This document shows, piece after piece, positions 8,610-17,866 of a stretch of 64,000 nucleotides of DNA (position 1 is its first letter; each line of letters opens with the position of its first letter). Origin of the DNA: Sphingobacterium bambusae (GTDB lineage Bacteria; Bacteroidota; Bacteroidia; Sphingobacteriales; Sphingobacteriaceae); contig NZ_CP138332.1 of assembly GCF_033955345.1 (NCBI RefSeq), positions 1,426,001 to 1,490,000 on the forward strand, written 5' to 3'. The translations under genes were made by a program, and so were the position numbers. The notes under the pieces are model-generated. The model saw only the letters and a program-made list of their open reading frames with translations, was not told the origin of the DNA and ran no database searches.

Positions 8610-10963
8610 AAAGGAAGTCCTACACTAAAGTTGTATTGGATAAAATTATAGCGATCGGGTCGGCGGGTCTCATAAAAAGCCTGCTTAAATTCCCGAGCGT
8701 TAAAAAATTCTTTAATGACCCACTGTTTGCTACCAGCAAACTGGGGATCTTTCAATTTAAGTCCGGCATCGAGACGAATAATAAAGTAATCCATATCTAG
8801 GCGTAGTCCGAATCCGGTACCCAATGCAATCTGGGACAAAAACCGATCTGCTTTGAAAGTTCCTTCTCCGGAAGGAGCAAATTCATTGTCGCGCAACAGC
8901 CAAATATTCCCCGCATCCAAGAAGGTAGCTCCATTCAATTTGGCGCCTAAAAACTTGTTGAGCAATCGAAAACGATATTCCGCATTCGCTTCCAGCTTGA
9001 CCTCGCCCAGCTGATCGAGGTTCCGCAAGTTCAATCTTAATTGTTCAGTTAAACCGCTGCGATCATAATTTCCGGGTCCCAGCGTGCGCGCCTGCCAAGC
9101 TCGAATGCCGTTCATACCACCACCGTAAAAGCTTTTTTCAAAAATCAGCAGTTCGGAATTGTTACCATACGGCACGGCCACACCACCATTAAAACGAAAA
9201 ACAAATTGCCTATTTCCCGACAAGTGTTTATACCAACGATAGTCCAACTCAGCCTTCGCATACTGCAGGTAAGGCACACCGAACAATTGCTTCTCTCCAT
9301 CGTTGGATGTGGTGAAATGAAATAGATTGCCTGCTAGCCCCAGAAGGTTACCACTGCTTTCGAGCCCCACGCGGAAGTAGTTGAAATTCTCCAAGCGCAA
9401 AAGCCGTTTGGCATTATAGGTAAACGCATATTGCGCGCCTAGGCCAAAATACTCGCGGTTGTTACTCTGAATATAAAGTTGGTATCCCTCCTCTTCCAAT
9501 CGGCGTGCAAAATCGGCATTGAGGCGTCCCTGTCGGTACTCGATGGAGACGGGCGTCAAACTATGCTGTGAATTTACGCCACTATACCAAATGTAATTTA
9601 AAGTATTGGTGAAGTAACGATTCGCATACGTACCATCCTGCTGAAAGAGCTGTACCGTGCTGGAAAATGTGGTGCGCGGCAGCCCATAGGTTCCCGAGCT
9701 AGAATTCTCAAAAGGCGTCATCAGTCGAGGGACTATGAGGTTTACCCCAACCTGAAAATCGTTGTTGAAAATCTTACTGGCCAAACTGCCGTCCAAACGC
9801 GGGTCGAACAGCACACCATATCGTAACTTTACTTCCAATTGCTCAGCTCCGCCGAAGACATTGCGATGGGAAAATGTATTTCCCACATTAAAACCACTCA
9901 TCCCCGAACTAAACGTAAACTCACCTTCCACTTGGTTGGCCATAACAGGTCGCGGTGTCAGTTCATACCGCACATGCAGCCGGTTGGAATCTACTTTTTG
10001 GTAGTTGATCTTAATATTTCGAAAACCGTTAGTTTCATAAAGCCTATCGTAGGCTTGGTTTTCTTTCTTCATGTTGTAGCGCATACCAGAGCGTACATAC
10101 ATATACTGCGCTAAGGGCCGAAGTCTAAAGCGGCCCGTTTCGTCGTGGTATTGAATAGATAAGGTAGAATCCCGATAGCTCTTTGGTTTCCCATTTCCAA
10201 ATTGTCCGTAAGGCAGCCTTACGGTGGCAAACACACTATCGACATAGTACACCACATGCTTTGTACTATCCGTAGGATCCTGTATAGACAACTGTAGATC
10301 CGCCTGTTTGGAAACCTTGTTGGTATCGATCCCCACCCGCATGTATTGCCTCAAGTATTCGTAGTAACCATATTCCTTCAGTTTATTGTACATCGCTTCT
10401 CTTTCATCCAGCAGATCTGCGCTATCAAATTGCTTTCCCGGTTTAGCCTTTGCAAAAGGAAGAACCTCTGTTCGGTAAACCTTCTCGATGGCTGGATCTG
10501 CGACTTGCTGGGTGATGCTGCCGTAAAGAAAGGGTTGGCCCAATTCCACATCAAACTGCACGGCCGCCTTTTTCTTTTTCACCAGTGCCTGAGGTACCAC
10601 TGTTGCATTAAAATAGCCTTTCGTCTGTAAGAAACGATTGATTTGCTTAGCGGAAAGGTCGACCAGCGAAGAATCCAAGATATGCGGAGGCTCACCAACG
10701 TTACGTATACCATCGCGCTTATAGGCGCCATCCTTCGTGTTGAACACATTATATATGCTGAGATTTAACCGGGAATTTGGCCTTACTTCGGTGGATACAT
10801 AGGCTGCTGCACTTTCTTTGAGTGCGGGCGTTACCCCTTCAATACTGACCTTGGTGACCAGTGCTTGATCTTCATTCAAGTATCTCGCGGAACGGCACGA
10901 TGCTAAAATTAGCAACAAAAGCGTTATACTTGCAAAAGCAAAAAAAATATCTTTTTTAATCAT
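8606..10963 (-). CDS. tamL: TamL-type outer-membrane assembly lipoprotein (BamA/TamA superfamily)
   Basis: A 785-aa Omp85-superfamily protein. The N-terminus is a lipoprotein signal (hydrophobic stretch ending ILASC, Cys22), which marks the Bacteroidota TamL form of TamA. POTRA-like repeats fill roughly residues 35-320 and a 16-strand-type beta barrel makes up the rest, with the VRxx-like region near LRYGVLFDPR and a terminal phenylalanine. It should act in the outer membrane in translocation and assembly or lipid transport with a TamB partner not present here. The start is the ATG at 10963. It diverges from the rRNA methyltransferase gene only 6 bp away. A TAACATTG sequence (one mismatch from the -7 consensus) lies 4 nt before the ATG. 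Confidence 0.88.
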   Translation of the reverse strand: MIKKDIFFAFASITLLLLILASCRSARYLNEDQALVTKVSIEGVTPALKESAAAYVSTEVRPNSRLNLSIYNVFNTKDGAYKRDGIRNVGEPPHILDSSLVDLSAKQINRFLQTKGYFNATVVPQALVKKKKAAVQFDVELGQPFLYGSITQQVADPAIEKVYRTEVLPFAKAKPGKQFDSADLLDEREAMYNKLKEYGYYEYLRQYMRVGIDTNKVSKQADLQLSIQDPTDSTKHVVYYVDSVFATVRLPYGQFGNGKPKSYRDSTLSIQYHDETGRFRLRPLAQYMYVRSGMRYNMKKENQAYDRLYETNGFRNIKINYQKVDSNRLHVRYELTPRPVMANQVEGEFTFSSGMSGFNVGNTFSHRNVFGGAEQLEVKLRYGVLFDPRLDGSLASKIFNNDFQVGVNLIVPRLMTPFENSSSGTYGLPRTTFSSTVQLFQQDGTYANRYFTNTLNYIWYSGVNSQHSLTPVSIEYRQGRLNADFARRLEEEGYQLYIQSNNREYFGLGAQYAFTYNAKRLLRLENFNYFRVGLESSGNLLGLAGNLFHFTTSNDGEKQLFGVPYLQYAKAELDYRWYKHLSGNRQFVFRFNGGVAVPYGNNSELLIFEKSFYGGGMNGIRAWQARTLGPGNYDRSGLTEQLRLNLRNLDQLGEVKLEANAEYRFRLLNKFLGAKLNGATFLDAGNIWLLRDNEFAPSGEGTFKADRFLSQIALGTGFGLRLDMDYFIIRLDAGLKLKDPQFAGSKQWVIKEFFNAREFKQAFYETRRPDRYNFIQYNFSVGLPF

Positions 10964-10969
10964 CAAGCA

Positions 10970-11725
10970 ATGTTATCAAAAGCACAAATCAGTTTAATAA
11001 CGTCATTGCAGCACAAAAAATTTCGCAAACAACATGGTCTTTTTATAGTGGAAGGCTTGAAATCGGTTTCGGAGTTTATCTCCTCCGATTACCAGCTCCA
11101 TAGTCTTTTTGCCACCGCGGAAGCTCAGGCAAAAATGGACAATTTACAGCAGAATATAAAATGTATAACCGTCAGTGCCTCCGAATTGCAGAAAATATCG
11201 CTATTAAACAATCCGCAAGGTGTGGTGGCCCTGTTCAATTTGCCCGAGCAGCATACGCTCGACTGGATCCACATACGGCAACAGCATAGCTTACTATTGG
11301 ACGACATACAGGATCCAGGAAATCTAGGAACCATCATCCGAACGGCAGAATGGTTCGGTATACGGCATATCATATGTTCCGTAGGTACCGTCGACGCCTA
11401 CAACCCAAAGGTGGTACAGGCAACGATGGGCTCGCTCTCCCGAGTAGCAATTACCTACACCGATCTCTCAGATTTTATCTCTACCGCCGACCTGCCTACT
11501 TATGGGGCATTGCTCGATGGGAATTCGATTTACGAAACCGATTTTGGAGAAGCCGGCCTGATTATGATGGGCAACGAGGGCAACGGGATAAGCAAGCCGC
11601 TGCTATCGGCAATTGACCATGCGGTAACCATACCACGTATCGGGAAGGCCGAATCGTTGAATGTTGCGGTAGCTACGACGATTTTTTGTTCTGAATTGGC
11701 GCGTCAACGGTTGGAAAGAAAGTAA
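10970..11725 (+). CDS. SpoU/TrmH-family RNA 2'-O-methyltransferase
   Basis: A 251-aa methyltransferase of the SPOUT class that probably modifies 23S rRNA or tRNA. An N-terminal substrate-binding domain (about 1-90; HKKFRKQHGLFIVEG) is followed by the knotted catalytic domain with the three family motifs: LDDIQDPGNLGTIIRTAEWFG, then MGNEGNGIS, then IPRIGKAESLNVAVATTI. Its ATG is 6 bp from the divergent tamL start, and its stop overlaps the ATG of the MFS gene by one base, so the two are translationally coupled. A TATACTTG sequence at 10925-10932, inside tamL, is a one-mismatch -7 candidate. Confidence 0.92.
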   Translation: MLSKAQISLITSLQHKKFRKQHGLFIVEGLKSVSEFISSDYQLHSLFATAEAQAKMDNLQQNIKCITVSASELQKISLLNNPQGVVALFNLPEQHTLDWIHIRQQHSLLLDDIQDPGNLGTIIRTAEWFGIRHIICSVGTVDAYNPKVVQATMGSLSRVAITYTDLSDFISTADLPTYGALLDGNSIYETDFGEAGLIMMGNEGNGISKPLLSAIDHAVTIPRIGKAESLNVAVATTIFCSELARQRLERK

Positions 11726-12900
11726 TGGTCGATCAAACAAAATCCATCTATACATTCCCTTTTGCTCTACTCTGCCTTAGCTCCCTGCTATTCTCGGCAA
11801 GCTTCAATATGATTATTCCTGAGCTCCCTAGCCATTTGAGCAAAATGGGAGGCGGTGAACACAAAGGGCTGATCATCGCTTTGTTTACCCTCACGGCGGG
11901 TATTTCACGGCCCTTTAGCGGCAAACTGACCGACCGTTGGGGGCGCGTGCCCGTGATGGCCGTGGGATCTATCGTCTGCTTCGTGTGTGGATTTCTCTAC
12001 CCGGTGATCAGCTCGGTCGCTTTTTTCTTTCTCTTGCGCTTGGTGCATGGTTTCTCCACTGGATTCAAACCCACGGCCACCTCGGCTTATGTAGCCGATA
12101 TCATTCCGCAGAACCGATGGGGCGAAGCACTCGGCATGCATGGATTATGCTTCAGCATTGGGGGCGCCATAGGTCCCGCCATAGGAAGCTTCATTGCGCA
12201 AAACTATGGGATCAACCCCATGTTTTACAGTTCTTCCCTTTTCGCAGTACTCTCCATAGTCATCGTGATCAATATGCGGGAAACGTTGCAGGACAAACAG
12301 TCCTTCTCCTTGTCGATGCTTAAGATAAAGCGTGATGAAGTATTAGAATGGCGTGTGATTCCTGCAGCGGTAGTGACGCTCCTCTCCTATACAGGATATG
12401 GTGTCATATTGACCTTAATCCCCGACTGGAGCGATCATTTAGGGATCGGCAATAAAGGTCTCTTTTTTACCGCCTACACCTTATCATCCATCATGATTCG
12501 ATTTATTTCCGGCAAGGTGGCCGATCGTTATGGACGCATTAAGGTGATGATAGTCGGCCTGTTCATCGTGGCGCTAGCCGTGCTTCTGATCGGATTGGGA
12601 AGCTCGGTGGACGGATTGATTATCGGTGCCGTGATCTATGGTATAGGCACGGGCGTATTGTCGCCGGCCGTCAACGCTTGGACGATAGATCTGAGTTTGC
12701 CGCAACATCGCGGCAAGGCGATGGCCACGATGTACATCGCGCTGGAAATCGGTATCGGTGGTGGTGCGCTGTTGGCGGGCTATGTATATGCCGACCACCT
12801 CGAGCGTATTCCGCACATCTTTATGGTCAACAGCTTTATTATCCTACTTGCTTTTTTCTACGTTATCCTCTGGAATCGCAAAAACAAAAGGATCACTTAA
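11725..12900 (+). CDS. MFS transporter
   Basis: A 391-aa major facilitator with about 12 membrane helices. The loop 2-3 motif appears in both halves (GKLTDRWGRVPVM and GKVADRYGRIKVM), which is the usual MFS signature, and a proton-antiporter-like motif C region (GGAIGPAIG) is present in helix 5, pointing towards the drug-efflux type. The substrate cannot be told from sequence. The ATG overlaps the stop of the preceding methyltransferase gene (TAATG). Confidence 0.9.
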   Translation: MVDQTKSIYTFPFALLCLSSLLFSASFNMIIPELPSHLSKMGGGEHKGLIIALFTLTAGISRPFSGKLTDRWGRVPVMAVGSIVCFVCGFLYPVISSVAFFFLLRLVHGFSTGFKPTATSAYVADIIPQNRWGEALGMHGLCFSIGGAIGPAIGSFIAQNYGINPMFYSSSLFAVLSIVIVINMRETLQDKQSFSLSMLKIKRDEVLEWRVIPAAVVTLLSYTGYGVILTLIPDWSDHLGIGNKGLFFTAYTLSSIMIRFISGKVADRYGRIKVMIVGLFIVALAVLLIGLGSSVDGLIIGAVIYGIGTGVLSPAVNAWTIDLSLPQHRGKAMATMYIALEIGIGGGALLAGYVYADHLERIPHIFMVNSFIILLAFFYVILWNRKNKRIT

Positions 12901-12925
12901 CTGTTTAATAAAAAAACAATTATTC

Positions 12926-14203
12926 ATGGAGAATAACTCAAAAAAATTTCCCTACGCGCTCGATCTGGCCTCGAGTTTGCTTGCCTTAGCGTTGTTGTTA
13001 GGGTTCATGTACGCTACCCAAACAGTTCTTATACCACTTCTTTTTTCCATACTGATTGCCATCTCCCTTTACCCCTTGGCACGCTTATTTGAAAGACTTC
13101 GCTTGGGCAAAGCAACATCTGCCATATTATCGGTCGTCGTAGCAATCGCCTTTCTTTATTTTATCGGTTGGTTTATTGTTCACCAAAGTATTATCATCGG
13201 AAAAGACGCCTCCGCGATTACTGCTAAAGTGATGTCGGTGTTAGATCGCGCCCAACGTTGGGTGGAAACTACTTTTAACGTGCAACGTAACACCATGATG
13301 GATCAATTGCGCGATCAGGGAGATAAGATGATGTCCAATGCCGGAGCCATGGCTTCCGCTACTTTCGGATCGATCGGTAACATACTTGCCGGCACGGTGT
13401 TGGTGCCACTATTTAGCTTTTTCCTGCTGTATTATCGCGACTTCTTTAGGGAGTTCTTTTTCAAGGCTTTCAAAAGCACCTCCCAATCCAAAGTACATGA
13501 AACATTGAATAAAATTTACACGGTCGTGCAAAGCTACTTGCTTGGTTTAGTAACGGTGATGGGTATTGTGGCGGTCTTGAACACCATTGGTCTCATGGTA
13601 ATGGGCATTGAATATGCCTGGTTCTTTGGCACCTTAGCATCTTTGTTGATGCTGCTTCCCTATATCGGTATTGCAATAGGCTCGATTTTACCCGCATTGT
13701 TTGCGTTGGCCGTAAAAGACAGCGCTTGGTATGCGGTGGGTGTTATTGCATGGTTTCAAATGGTTCAGTTTTTGGAAGGAAACATTATCACGCCAAATAT
13801 TGTCGGCAGTAAGGTCAGCATCAATCCCTTGATGGCCATCATTGCCATCTTATTGGGAGGCATGCTTTTCGGTCTTTCTGGATTAATTCTAGCACTACCG
13901 CTCACGGCAACTATCAAAGTATTATTTGATGCCATCCCTTCTATGCAGGCCTTCGGATTCCTTATTGGCGAACCGGAAAAGGAGCACCTGAAAATTAACG
14001 CTACACAAGAACTCCTGATAAAATGGGGAATCGTGCGTAAGCCCAAAATGGAAACAAAAGTGAAGATCGACATAGATATCGAAACCGATGATACCGTGCC
14101 TACCACAACGATGCGCTATAAGGAAATCCACGAATCAGCAGATAATCCCTACGAAGCGTTACCAAAGGAAAAAGACAACGAACAAGAAAAAAATCCTGAC
14201 TAG
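12926..14203 (+). CDS. AI-2E family transporter (PerM-like permease)
   Basis: A 425-aa polytopic membrane protein of the AI-2E exporter family (Pfam PF01594). Helices are visible near residues 11-60 (two or three), 70-90, and a cluster between 150 and 340, including the family's glycine-rich PYIGIAIGSILPALFAL region and GGMLFGLSGLILALPL. The C-terminal ~70 residues are a polar, acidic tail. Family members export small molecules or ions; a role with AI-2 is not certain in Bacteroidota. A longer open frame begins at 12758, but it overlaps the MFS gene, so the ATG at 12926 was taken. It ends in a 4-bp overlap with convergent holA. Confidence 0.88.
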   Translation: MENNSKKFPYALDLASSLLALALLLGFMYATQTVLIPLLFSILIAISLYPLARLFERLRLGKATSAILSVVVAIAFLYFIGWFIVHQSIIIGKDASAITAKVMSVLDRAQRWVETTFNVQRNTMMDQLRDQGDKMMSNAGAMASATFGSIGNILAGTVLVPLFSFFLLYYRDFFREFFFKAFKSTSQSKVHETLNKIYTVVQSYLLGLVTVMGIVAVLNTIGLMVMGIEYAWFFGTLASLLMLLPYIGIAIGSILPALFALAVKDSAWYAVGVIAWFQMVQFLEGNIITPNIVGSKVSINPLMAIIAILLGGMLFGLSGLILALPLTATIKVLFDAIPSMQAFGFLIGEPEKEHLKINATQELLIKWGIVRKPKMETKVKIDIDIETDDTVPTTTMRYKEIHESADNPYEALPKEKDNEQEKNPD

Positions 14204-14214
14204 TTCAGGATTTT
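14186..14214 (-). terminator. Terminator of holA embedded in coding sequence
   Basis: A perfect 10-bp stem (AAAATCCTGA / TCAGGATTTT) has a 5-nt loop CTAGT that contains the stop codons of both convergent genes. On the minus strand it is followed by a run of T, so it fits an intrinsic terminator for holA. On the plus strand the T tract is only the stem's four T. Confidence 0.75.
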
Positions 14215-15210
14215 AAACACCAGTTCTCGCAGGATGTCGCCACTATCTGTAAAAGGGCCAACATCCATACCTTTGGTTTTTAAGTCATATGCACTGAGCT
14301 GATGGATGATATCGAAGGTTTTCCGACGGTTGAAATTACGGGCAGCTCCTTCATACTCCTTGAGAAAGAAAGTATGTACGCCCAATTGCTTAGCCGCTAC
14401 CTGCGGAGATTTATCTGGCAGGTAGTGGTATTTTAAAATCTTCGTAAAATAAGTCCCCAAGTTGCCAATGACCATCGGCAAGGGATTCGATTTCGGATTA
14501 GCCACAAAGTAATCCACAATTTGGATCGCTTTGACCACATTGCGCTTTGCGAGTGCCGACTGCAGTTCAAATACGTTAAAATCTTTACTGATTCCAATAT
14601 TTTGCTCGATATGTAGGGCTTGTATTTCCTGCTCCTTAGGCACATTTAACAAAAGCTTATCAATCTCATTCGCGATCTTGGAGAGATCCGTCCCCAAGTA
14701 GTCAGCCATCATAGCTGCAGCTTGCGGGTGTATCGCCCTGTTAGAAGTTCGAAATTGATCAACGATCCATTCCCCCACTTTGTTGTCGTAAAGTTTGGCA
14801 GATTCGACCACGGTTCCTGTCTTTTCAAAAGCTTTATAGATCTTTTTGCGCTTATCAAACTTAGCATATTTGTAGGCGATGACGAGGATGGTACTCGGCG
14901 TTGGACGCTCCACATACTTGAGCAGCAATTCTTCTTCCGACTTCCATTTCAAATCCTGCGCTTCCTTAATGATAATCAATTGATGATCGCTCATCATCGG
15001 ATATCGTTTGGCCGCATTGACGATGTTCACAATGCTACTATCCTTGCCGTATAGCACGGTTTGATCAAATCCCTTCTGAGCATCGCTCAACACCTCTTTT
15101 TCCAGCGCATCACTAATCAAATCAATATAATAGGATTCGTCGCCGTGCAACAGATAGACCACGCTGAACTTTCTCTTTTTTATATCGGTAAGGATCGCAT
15201 TCACATTCAT
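14200..15210 (-). CDS. holA: DNA polymerase III subunit delta
   Basis: The clamp-loader delta subunit, 336 aa, which opens the sliding clamp at replication forks. The N-terminal P-loop-like fold begins with VYLLHGDESYYIDLISDAL, and the rest follows the HolA pattern, including YLGTDLSKIANEIDKL and a C-terminal helical collar domain. The frame continues to 15306, but homologous HolA proteins begin shortly before the VYLLHG strand, and the extra 32 residues look unlike HolA, so the ATG at 15210 was chosen. It converges on the AI-2E gene and diverges from the nuclease-domain gene. Confidence 0.93.
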   Translation of the reverse strand: MNVNAILTDIKKRKFSVVYLLHGDESYYIDLISDALEKEVLSDAQKGFDQTVLYGKDSSIVNIVNAAKRYPMMSDHQLIIIKEAQDLKWKSEEELLLKYVERPTPSTILVIAYKYAKFDKRKKIYKAFEKTGTVVESAKLYDNKVGEWIVDQFRTSNRAIHPQAAAMMADYLGTDLSKIANEIDKLLLNVPKEQEIQALHIEQNIGISKDFNVFELQSALAKRNVVKAIQIVDYFVANPKSNPLPMVIGNLGTYFTKILKYHYLPDKSPQVAAKQLGVHTFFLKEYEGAARNFNRRKTFDIIHQLSAYDLKTKGMDVGPFTDSGDILRELVFKILN

Positions 15211-15258
15211 AGCAGACGAAAATACGAATTTAAATGGGATTGTCCGCCGCCCAACAAT

Positions 15259-15289
15259 TTTGTTGAGAGCGGAAATAATTGTATTTTTG
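15259..15289 (+). promoter_or_regulatory. Canonical promoter abutting the start of the nuclease-domain gene
   Basis: TTTG - 19 bp - TATTTTTG matches the consensus at all fixed bases. The box ends 3 nt before the ATG at 15293, so transcription should begin at or next to the start codon. Confidence 0.75.
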
Positions 15290-15292
15290 CTC

Positions 15293-15760
15293 ATGTTTGA
15301 GCCCATTCCGCTAAATTTACCACCCTATTTATCAAAAATCACACAAAAGGAAAGTAAGCTCTTTATTTTTGACGAGCTGCGAAAAAAGGATCTAGTGTTG
15401 ACACCAGAAGAATGGGTAAGGCAGCACTGGATACACTATCTGCACAACCACAAACAGTACCCTAAAGCGTTGATGCAAATTGAAGGGGGCTTGAAACTGA
15501 ACAGTCTCCAAAAACGAAGCGATTTATTGATATACAACAATGCGGGCGAGAAGATACTTTTGGCAGAGTTTAAGGCGCCAACTGTCAAAATTACCGAAAG
15601 CGTTTTCCAGCAAATAGCCAACTACAACAGCATCCATCGGATACCCTTACTTTTGGTTAGCAATGGCATGGAGCACTATTATTGCAAGATAGACTTTGTA
15701 GAGAACAATTTTTATTTTTTACAGGAACTGCCAAATTATAATTCGGCGCTTAATTTGTAG
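15293..15760 (+). CDS. Solitary type I restriction R-subunit N-terminal-like (PD-(D/E)XK) protein
   Basis: A 155-aa protein of the HSDR_N_2 type, related to the nuclease domain of type I restriction HsdR subunits but without helicase or S/M partners. It keeps the catalytic pattern: E64, D77 (in RSDLLIY) and E92-x-K94 (AEFKAP), plus a downstream Gln (QQIANY) as in RecB-like nucleases. The role is unknown; it is a common single gene in Bacteroidota and may act in DNA processing. The start at 15293 fits homologues I remember, which begin a few residues before the LPPYL motif, and rejects the upstream ATG at 15260. It is transcribed away from holA. Confidence 0.8.
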   Translation: MFEPIPLNLPPYLSKITQKESKLFIFDELRKKDLVLTPEEWVRQHWIHYLHNHKQYPKALMQIEGGLKLNSLQKRSDLLIYNNAGEKILLAEFKAPTVKITESVFQQIANYNSIHRIPLLLVSNGMEHYYCKIDFVENNFYFLQELPNYNSALNL

Positions 15761-15817
15761 TAGAGATTAAAATTATAGTTTTATATTAGTCTTTTAGAAA
15801 AGGAAAAAACATTAGCG

Positions 15818-16516
15818 ATGAACATAGATAAAAACGAATTCAGAAAATATGCCATTCAACATCACCGTATCGGCAGCCAACATGTAGACGGTTACATCTC
15901 CCGTGTTCAGCAAAACATGCCGACCAACCTCACGCCTTACATTATTGAAGAGCGTCAGATGAATGTAGCCCAAATGGACGTATTCTCCCGTTTAATGATG
16001 GACAGAATCATCTTCTTGGGGGATGGCATCAACGATCAGGTAGCAAATATTGTACAAGCACAATTGCTTTTCTTACAATCTACCGACGCACAACGTGACA
16101 TTCAAATTTACATTAACTCTCCAGGAGGAAGTGTATATGCCGGTTTAGGCATATATGATACGATGCAATATATTTCGCCTGATGTGGCTACTATCTGTAC
16201 CGGTATTGCTGCTTCTATGGGTGCGGTGTTATTGGTGGCAGGAGCTAAAGGTAAAAGAGCTGCATTGCGTCATTCACGTGTGATGATTCACCAGCCTTCA
16301 GGCGGAGCACAGGGTGTTGCTTCCGACATGGAGATCAACTTGCGTGAAATGTTGAAATTAAAAGAAGAATTATATACCATTATTTCTGAGCATTCGGGAC
16401 AGTCTTATGAATGGGTAGAAAAATCATCGGATCGCGATTATTGGATGAAAGCGGCCGAAGCGAAAGAATTTGGTATGATTGATGAGGTATTACTACCGAA
16501 AAAAGACGTAAAATAA
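15818..16516 (+). CDS. clpP: ATP-dependent Clp protease proteolytic subunit
   Basis: The ClpP serine peptidase, 232 aa, which forms the tetradecameric chamber for ClpX and ClpC. The triad is visible: Ser133 in AASMGAVLL, His158 in MIHQPSGG and Asp207 in SDRDYWM. The N-terminus has about 30 residues more than E. coli ClpP, as often in Bacteroidota. It stands 11 bp upstream of clpX on the same strand, forming the conserved clpP-clpX unit. A TAGTTTTA sequence in the 57-bp upstream region is a weak -7 candidate. Confidence 0.97.
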   Translation: MNIDKNEFRKYAIQHHRIGSQHVDGYISRVQQNMPTNLTPYIIEERQMNVAQMDVFSRLMMDRIIFLGDGINDQVANIVQAQLLFLQSTDAQRDIQIYINSPGGSVYAGLGIYDTMQYISPDVATICTGIAASMGAVLLVAGAKGKRAALRHSRVMIHQPSGGAQGVASDMEINLREMLKLKEELYTIISEHSGQSYEWVEKSSDRDYWMKAAEAKEFGMIDEVLLPKKDVK

Positions 16517-16527
16517 CAAATTAATCA

Positions 16528-17778
16528 ATGAGTAAGGTTAATAACAGAGATATCCGTTGCTCTTTCTGCGGCATCAGCAAAAATGATGCGCAGATGCTTA
16601 TTGCGGGTGACGGCGCTCATATTTGTGATCGATGTGTTACGCAAGCTGGCGAGATCCTTGCCGAGGAGCTTAAGCAGCGCAAGAGTAAGTCCTTGCAGAC
16701 CACGTTGAAGCTGGTGCGCCCCATGGAGATCAAGCAACACCTTGACCAATATGTAATCGGGCAGGATGACGCGAAAAAGGTCATATCAGTTTCCGTGTAC
16801 AACCACTACAAAAGGCTTAACCAAAAGGTAGACAAAGACGAAATCGAGATTGAAAAATCAAATTTGATTATTGTTGGCGAAACCGGGACAGGTAAGACCT
16901 TATTGGCAAAAACGGTAGCCAAGATCCTTAACGTACCTTTCTGTATTGTTGATGCGACGGTCTTAACAGAAGCAGGATATGTTGGGGAAGACGTGGAAAG
17001 TATTCTTACTCGCTTGTTGCAAGCGGCGGATTACGATGTGGCAGCAGCTGAACGCGGCATCATTTACATCGATGAGATCGATAAGATAGCACGTAAGAGC
17101 GACAATCCATCCATCACGCGTGATGTATCAGGCGAAGGTGTACAACAGGCATTATTGAAGATCTTGGAGGGCACCAATGTCAACGTTCCACCTCAAGGTG
17201 GACGTAAGCATCCTGATCAGAAGATGATTTCCGTAAACACTAGCAACATCCTCTTTATCTGTGGTGGTGCTTTTGACGGTATACAAAAGAAAATTGCAAA
17301 CCGTTTACGTACGCAGACGGTGGGTTACAAGATGAAGGAAGATGAAGAAGATATCGATCTTACGAATCTATATAAGTATATCACGCCACAGGATCTGAAA
17401 AACTTCGGGCTTATCCCGGAATTGATCGGACGCTTACCGGTATTGACTTACCTGAACCCGTTAGACAAGGAAACACTGTTGAGTATATTGACAGAGCCGA
17501 AGAATGCGCTGATTAAACAATATATGAAACTATTCCAATATGAAGGTGTAGAACTGGTCTTTGACGAGGAGGTCTACAGCTTTATCGTGGATAAAGCTTG
17601 GGAGTTTAAACTTGGTGCCCGTGGCCTGCGAAGTATTTGCGAGGCGATTATGCTGGATGCGATGTTCGAAATACCATCCACCAAGGAAGACAGCGGCGAG
17701 AAAACCTTCCACATCAATTTGGACTATGCCAAAAAGAAGTTTGCTAAATCAGACATCAAAAAGCTACAAGTTGCATAA
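16528..17778 (+). CDS. clpX: ATP-dependent Clp protease ATP-binding subunit ClpX
   Basis: A 416-aa AAA+ unfoldase. The N-terminal zinc-binding domain has four cysteines (C11, C14, C33, C36). Then follow Walker A GETGTGKT, Walker [12 protein letters not shown], the pore loop YVGEDVES region, and the C-terminal small domain with LGARGLR (sensor 2). It is translated just after clpP and ends at a strong terminator. Together with clpP and clpC this window encodes nearly all of the Clp system. Confidence 0.97.
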   Translation: MSKVNNRDIRCSFCGISKNDAQMLIAGDGAHICDRCVTQAGEILAEELKQRKSKSLQTTLKLVRPMEIKQHLDQYVIGQDDAKKVISVSVYNHYKRLNQKVDKDEIEIEKSNLIIVGETGTGKTLLAKTVAKILNVPFCIVDATVLTEAGYVGEDVESILTRLLQAADYDVAAAERGIIYIDEIDKIARKSDNPSITRDVSGEGVQQALLKILEGTNVNVPPQGGRKHPDQKMISVNTSNILFICGGAFDGIQKKIANRLRTQTVGYKMKEDEEDIDLTNLYKYITPQDLKNFGLIPELIGRLPVLTYLNPLDKETLLSILTEPKNALIKQYMKLFQYEGVELVFDEEVYSFIVDKAWEFKLGARGLRSICEAIMLDAMFEIPSTKEDSGEKTFHINLDYAKKKFAKSDIKKLQVA

Positions 17779-17785
17779 GAAACAA

Positions 17786-17814
17786 AATCCCTCAGCCTGC
17801 TGAGGGATTTTTTG
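17786..17814 (+). terminator. Terminator of clpP-clpX
   Basis: A perfect 10-bp stem (AATCCCTCAG / CTGAGGGATT) with loop CCTG is followed by a T run, 8 bp after the clpX stop. Confidence 0.92.
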
Positions 17815-17866
17815 TATAATAAAGGGCTAGAAAGAATGGCCCTATGGTTTCATAAAAACAATATAT

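Noticed and set aside
15293..15760. Type I restriction system
   Set aside because: Only the HsdR N-terminal-like nuclease domain is present; no helicase, specificity or modification gene is nearby.
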